In this document: positions 4,999-8,480 of the stretch, piece by piece | How the letters are laid out: every line of letters begins with the position of its first letter | How positions within the stretch are numbered: position 1 is the first letter of the stretch | NCBI GenBank assembly: GCA_019237595.1 | Contig: JAFAGU010000373.1 | Coordinates: forward strand, 1-8,480 | DNA from: Betaproteobacteria bacterium | Lineage (GTDB): Bacteria > Pseudomonadota > Gammaproteobacteria > Burkholderiales > SG8-39 | Reading direction: 5' to 3' | DNA: 8,480 nucleotides | Position numbers and translations under genes: made by a program | Notes under the pieces: model-generated | Database searches by the model: none | What the model was told of the DNA's origin: nothing | The model's input: only the letters and a program-made list of their open reading frames with translations

Positions 4999-5574
4999 AT
5001 GCTGCCTGCCGCGAACCGCGAGCGCGTGCTGCGCGCCGCCACGACGTCGTTCCTCGCCGAGGGCTACGGCTCGAGCGTGGACGCGATCGCGCGCCGCGCT
5101 GGCGTGGCGAAGCAGACCGTCTACCACCATTTCCGCAGCAAGGACCTCCTCTTCAAGGAGGTCGCGCGCGAGCTCGCGAAAGGCGTGCTGGTCGAGCTCG
5201 AGGGCGAGCCGGACCTGCGCGCGAGCCTCGTGCGCTTCGGCTTCGCGTACCGCCGTCGCATCCTGAGCGACGAGGGCGTGGCCACGTTCCGCACGCTCGT
5301 GCCCGAGATCCCGCGCTTCCGTGGCCTCGCCCGGGCAATGTACGCCGCGAGCGCGGGCGAGACGGTGCGCCGCCTCGCGGCGCACCTGGAATCCGCGATG
5401 CAGGCCGGCCGCCTGCGCCGCGACGAGCCGGAATTCGCCGCCGAGCTCTTCCTCGGCATGCTCACCGGGCAGGACCGCATCAAGCGGCTCTTCTGCGTCA
5501 TGCAGAAAGGCGAGGCGGACAGCCGCCACGCCGCCCGCATCGTCGACTGCTTCCTCAGGGCCTATTCCCCATGA
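4999..5574 (+). CDS. TetR/AcrR family transcriptional regulator
   Basis: This encodes 191 residues from the ATG at 4999; a TTG directly before it (4996) would add one residue. The N-terminal domain reads RERVLRAATTSFLAEGYG, followed by the helix-turn-helix SVDAIARRAGVAKQTVYHHF (about residues 26-45) and SKDLLFKEV, all classic TetR signatures. The C-terminal ligand-binding part (about 60-191) contains RTLVPEIPRFRGLARAMY and AAELFLGMLTGQDR, resembling AefR-like regulators of efflux genes. Its stop overlaps the adaptor ATG in an ATGA, so it is cotranscribed with the pump it probably represses rather than divergent from it. Binding to the palindrome at 4954-4971 would make it autoregulated. The inducer is unknown, probably a compound exported by the pump. 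Confidence 0.93.
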   Translation: MLPAANRERVLRAATTSFLAEGYGSSVDAIARRAGVAKQTVYHHFRSKDLLFKEVARELAKGVLVELEGEPDLRASLVRFGFAYRRRILSDEGVATFRTLVPEIPRFRGLARAMYAASAGETVRRLAAHLESAMQAGRLRRDEPEFAAELFLGMLTGQDRIKRLFCVMQKGEADSRHAARIVDCFLRAYSP

Positions 5575-6665
5575 GAACTCTCCTCCTCGCCGCCATCGCG
5601 ATCGTCCTCGCCGCCTGCAGCAAGGGCGACGCCAAGCCCGAGCAATCCGCCGCGCAGCCGCCGGCCGTCGCGGTCACCGCCGTGCAGGTCGCGCCGCGCG
5701 ACGTGCCGGTCGTGTTCGACGCGGTCGGGCGCACCGAAGGCTCCCGCGAGGTGCAGATCCGCGCTCGGGTCTCGGGCATCCTCGAGCAGCAGCTCTACAC
5801 CGAGGGCGACTTCGTGAAGGCCGGCGCGCCGCTCTTCCGCATCGAGCGCGCGCCTTTCGAGATCGATCTCCAGCAGCAGCGCGCGGCCCTCGCGCAGGAA
5901 AAAGCGCGCCTCGAGCTCGCAAGGCAGGAGTACGACCGCCTGAAGGGCCTCGCCGACCGTCGGGCCATCAGCCAGCGCGAGGCCGACCAGGCCTCCTCCA
6001 CGCTGCAGCAGCAGGAAGCGGCGGTGAAGCTCGCCGAGGCGCGCGTGCGCCAGTCCGAGCTCAACCTCTCCTATACGACGGTGGAAGCGCCGATCTCCGG
6101 CGTCACGGGCCGCGTCCTGCAATCGGTCGGCAGCCTCGTCTCGCCGAACGGCGACAGCGCGCTCCTCACGACGATGACGAAGACCGATCCGGTTTGGGTT
6201 CGATTCGCACTCTCGGAGGCGGAGTTCGCAAGCCTGCGCTCGCACGAGCAGAAGGCGCCGGAAGTGAAGATGGAGATGGCCGACGGCTCGGCATATCCGC
6301 AGTCCGGGAAGCTCAACTTCTCCGGCTCGACGGTCGATGCCACGCTCGGCACGGTGCAGATGCGCGCTGAATTCCCGAACGCGAAGCTGCAGGTGCTCCC
6401 GGGCCAGTACGTGAAGGTGCTCGTCGTGGCCGGCAACCGGCAGGCGATCGTCGTGCCCCAGGCCGCCGTGCAGCAGAACGAGAGCGGCCGCTTCGTGTGG
6501 GTGGTCGACCAGGGCAAGGCGACGATCCGCAACATCCGCGCCGGCAACTGGGTGGGCCGCGACTGGGTGGTGCTGGACGGCCTCAAGCCCGGCGAGAGCG
6601 TGATCGTCGACAACATCGTGCGCCTGCGCCCCGGCACGCCGGTCCAGGCGAAGGCGGCCTCCTAG
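5571..6665 (+). CDS. RND efflux periplasmic adaptor (membrane fusion protein), lipoprotein
   Basis: The 364 residues form an AcrA/MexA-type adaptor that joins the inner-membrane pump to an outer-membrane channel. MRTLLLAAIAIVLAAC is a lipoprotein signal with an L-A-A-C lipobox and Cys16 as lipidation site, so it should be anchored to the inner membrane facing the periplasm. The first half of the lipoyl domain lies around 64-92 (RARVSGILEQQLYTEGDFVK). A coiled-coil hairpin covers about 98-166 and is rich in Gln, Glu and Ala. The second lipoyl half (YTTVEAPISGVTGRV) is at 168-182. The beta-barrel and membrane-proximal domains follow, including LPGQYVKV and a late VVLDGLKPGESVI. The ATG overlaps the TetR stop by four bases, and the TAG is directly followed by the pump ATG. 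No outer-membrane channel gene is in view; one may lie downstream. Confidence 0.95.
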   Translation: MRTLLLAAIAIVLAACSKGDAKPEQSAAQPPAVAVTAVQVAPRDVPVVFDAVGRTEGSREVQIRARVSGILEQQLYTEGDFVKAGAPLFRIERAPFEIDLQQQRAALAQEKARLELARQEYDRLKGLADRRAISQREADQASSTLQQQEAAVKLAEARVRQSELNLSYTTVEAPISGVTGRVLQSVGSLVSPNGDSALLTTMTKTDPVWVRFALSEAEFASLRSHEQKAPEVKMEMADGSAYPQSGKLNFSGSTVDATLGTVQMRAEFPNAKLQVLPGQYVKVLVVAGNRQAIVVPQAAVQQNESGRFVWVVDQGKATIRNIRAGNWVGRDWVVLDGLKPGESVIVDNIVRLRPGTPVQAKAAS

Positions 6666-8480
6666 ATGTCGAAGTTCTTCATCCACCGGCCGGTCTTCGC
6701 GGCGGTGCTCTCCATCGTCATCGTGCTCGCAGGCGCGGTGGCGGCGAAGCTCCTCGCGGTCGCGCAGTACCCGGAGATCGCGCCGCCGACCGTGCTCGTG
6801 ACGACGAACTACCCGGGCGCGAGCGCCGAGACGCTCACGAAGACGGTCGCCGCGCCGATCGAGGAGCAGCTCTCGGGCGTGGAGAAGCTCTCCTATTTCC
6901 AGTCGACCGCCTCCTCGACCGGGACGCTCCAGATCACCATCACCTTCGAGCCGGGGTCGAACGTCGACCAGGCGGTGTTCAACGTCAACAACCGCGTCAA
7001 CATCGCGCTGCCGCGCCTGCCCGACGAAGTGCGCCGCAACGGCATCATCGTGCAGAAGCGCTCGTTCGACATCCTGAACGTCGTCACGCTCTCCTCGCCC
7101 AAGGGCACGCGCGACACGCTCTTCCTCTCCAACTACGCTTCCATCAACCTCGTCGACGAGCTGAAGCGCCTCCCGGGCCTCGCCGACGTCACGGTGTTCG
7201 GCGCTCGCGACTACTCGATGCGCGTCTGGCTCAACACCGACAACATGGCGCGCCTAGGCGTCACGCCCTCCGACGTGGCGAACGCGCTGCGCGCGCAGAA
7301 CGCGCAGTATGCGGCCGGGAAAATCGGCGCGGACCCCGCTCCGCCCGGGCAGGCGCTCGTCTACACGGTGACGGCCACCGGACGGCTCGTCGATCCGGAG
7401 GAGTTCGGCGACATCGTGATCCGCGCGCAGGGGCCGGGCGGCGTGCTGCGGCTTCGCGACATCGGGCGCATCGAGCTCGGCGCCCTCAACTACGACACCT
7501 ACAACACGCTCGACGGCAAGCCCGCGATCGGCATGGCCACCTTCCTCCAGCCGGGCGCGAACGCGCTCGAGGTCGCCGACCTCGTGGCGAAGCGCATGGC
7601 GGAGCTGAAGGCCGGCTTCCCGGACGACGTCGAATACGCGATTCCCTTCGATACGACGCGCTTCGTCAACGCCTCGATCAAGGAAGTGATCAAGACGATC
7701 TTCGAAGCCGCGATCCTCGTGCTCGCGGTGGCGTTCCTCTTCCTCCAGACGTGGCGCGCGACGCTCATCCCGATGATCGCCGTGCCGGTGTCGCTCATCG
7801 GCGCGTTCGCGGGCCTCTGGGCGGTGGGCTTCACCATCAACACGCTCACGCTCTTCGCCCTCGTGCTCGCCATCGGCATCGTCGTGGACGACGCCATCGT
7901 GGTGCTCGAGAACGTCGAGCGCCTCATGCGCCAGGAGAAGATGCGGCCGTTCGAGGCGGCGGTCGAGGCGATGCGCGAGGTGCAGGGCGCCGTCGTCGCG
8001 ATCGTGCTCGTCCTTTGCGCCGTGTTCGTGCCGGTGGCGTTCCTCGGCGGCATCGCCGGCTCGCTCTACCGCCAGTTCGCCGTCACGCTTACGTTCGCGG
8101 TCGTGATCTCGGGCTTCGTCGCGCTTACGCTCACGCCGGCGCTCTGCGCCATGCTCATGAAGCCGGGCGACCACGAGTCCCGGCTCTTCCACCCGTTCAA
8201 CCGGGGCTTCGAGTGGGTCACGCAGCGCTTCCTCTGGGCGGTGAACCTGGTGCTCCGCCACCGCGTCGCGTCGAGCATCGCGTTCGTGCTTCTCGTCGCC
8301 ATGACCGTCGGCCTGTTCCTCAAGGTGCCCGGAAGCTTCGTGCCCTCCGAGGACCAGGGCTACATCTTCGCGGCGCTGCAGCTCCCCGACGGCGCGACGC
8401 TCGAGCGCACGCGCAAGATGGCCGACGACGTGGGCAAGATCGTCGCCTCGAACCGCGGCGTGCAGAACACGATCGGCATC
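6666..8480 (+). CDS. HAE-1 family RND efflux pump, N-terminal 605 residues (3' end outside window)
   Basis: The frame is open from the ATG that follows the adaptor TAG with no gap to the window's last base. It gives 605 residues, somewhat over half of the usual 1040-1050. The protein is an inner-membrane, proton-driven trimeric exporter of the AcrB type. It starts MSKFFIHRPVFAAVLSIVIV (TM1), followed by YPEIAPPTVLVTTNYPGASAE and the porter-domain segment NVNNRVNIALPRLP. Transmembrane helices resume at about 342 (IFEAAILVLAVAFLFLQTW). TM4 carries GIVVDDAIVVLENVERLM with Asp408 and Asp409, matching the paired proton-relay aspartates of AcrB. TM7 starts at about 535, then FVPSEDQGYIFAALQLPDGA begins the second porter half. 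Substrates cannot be predicted; multidrug or solvent export is typical for the family. Confidence 0.96.
   Translation, partial: MSKFFIHRPVFAAVLSIVIVLAGAVAAKLLAVAQYPEIAPPTVLVTTNYPGASAETLTKTVAAPIEEQLSGVEKLSYFQSTASSTGTLQITITFEPGSNVDQAVFNVNNRVNIALPRLPDEVRRNGIIVQKRSFDILNVVTLSSPKGTRDTLFLSNYASINLVDELKRLPGLADVTVFGARDYSMRVWLNTDNMARLGVTPSDVANALRAQNAQYAAGKIGADPAPPGQALVYTVTATGRLVDPEEFGDIVIRAQGPGGVLRLRDIGRIELGALNYDTYNTLDGKPAIGMATFLQPGANALEVADLVAKRMAELKAGFPDDVEYAIPFDTTRFVNASIKEVIKTIFEAAILVLAVAFLFLQTWRATLIPMIAVPVSLIGAFAGLWAVGFTINTLTLFALVLAIGIVVDDAIVVLENVERLMRQEKMRPFEAAVEAMREVQGAVVAIVLVLCAVFVPVAFLGGIAGSLYRQFAVTLTFAVVISGFVALTLTPALCAMLMKPGDHESRLFHPFNRGFEWVTQRFLWAVNLVLRHRVASSIAFVLLVAMTVGLFLKVPGSFVPSEDQGYIFAALQLPDGATLERTRKMADDVGKIVASNRGVQNTIGI

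Noticed and set aside
7254..8261. 335-codon open frame on the - strand opposite the RND pump gene
   Set aside because: Its product is dominated by Arg, Glu, His and Asp repeats, a usual artefact of the antisense of GC-rich membrane protein genes. The + strand gene is certain.

Overview
The window looks like chromosomal DNA from a GC-rich betaproteobacterium, probably Burkholderiales or a close relative. This rests on the very high third-position GC, a Bug/TctC-type solute receptor (a family greatly expanded in that group), and close packing of a CoA-transferase, an acyl-CoA dehydrogenase and an RND efflux operon. There are no rRNA or tRNA genes, CRISPR arrays or recognisable insertion sequences. 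Apart from one short rare-codon patch in the CoA-transferase gene, I see no sign of recent transfer.

Left part (1-1165, + strand): the 3' end of a Bug/TctC receptor gene, then two short genes (596-853 and 914-1165) encoding paralogous 83-85 residue proteins with a helix-turn-helix-like core. Their upstream regions share ordered sequence blocks, so each gene seems to have been duplicated together with its promoter.

Middle part (1166-4888, - strand): a tightly coupled five-gene operon. In transcription order it encodes a small cupin, an orphan family-3 solute-binding lipoprotein, a CaiB/BaiF CoA-transferase, an acyl-CoA dehydrogenase and a small membrane protein. The first four genes overlap by 1-4 bases (GTGA, TAATG, TAATG) and the last follows after 27 bases. 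The enzyme content suggests activation of a carboxylic acid to its CoA thioester followed by dehydrogenation; the substrate is unknown. The operon meets the left-hand small gene stop-to-stop with no spacer.

Right part (4999-8480, + strand): an operon encoding a TetR regulator, an RND periplasmic adaptor lipoprotein and an HAE-1-type RND pump. The pump gene runs off the window after 605 codons. The regulator gene overlaps the adaptor gene by 4 bases, and the pump gene starts directly after the adaptor stop. A palindrome at 4954-4971 between the cupin operon and the TetR gene is a good candidate operator. It sits next to a perfect 8-bp inverted repeat.

Most of the window is familiar biology. 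The least explained items are the duplicated small HTH-like genes with their shared upstream blocks, the small membrane protein ending the CoA operon, and the transport-less binding protein inside that operon. I did not find a clearly new multi-gene system.
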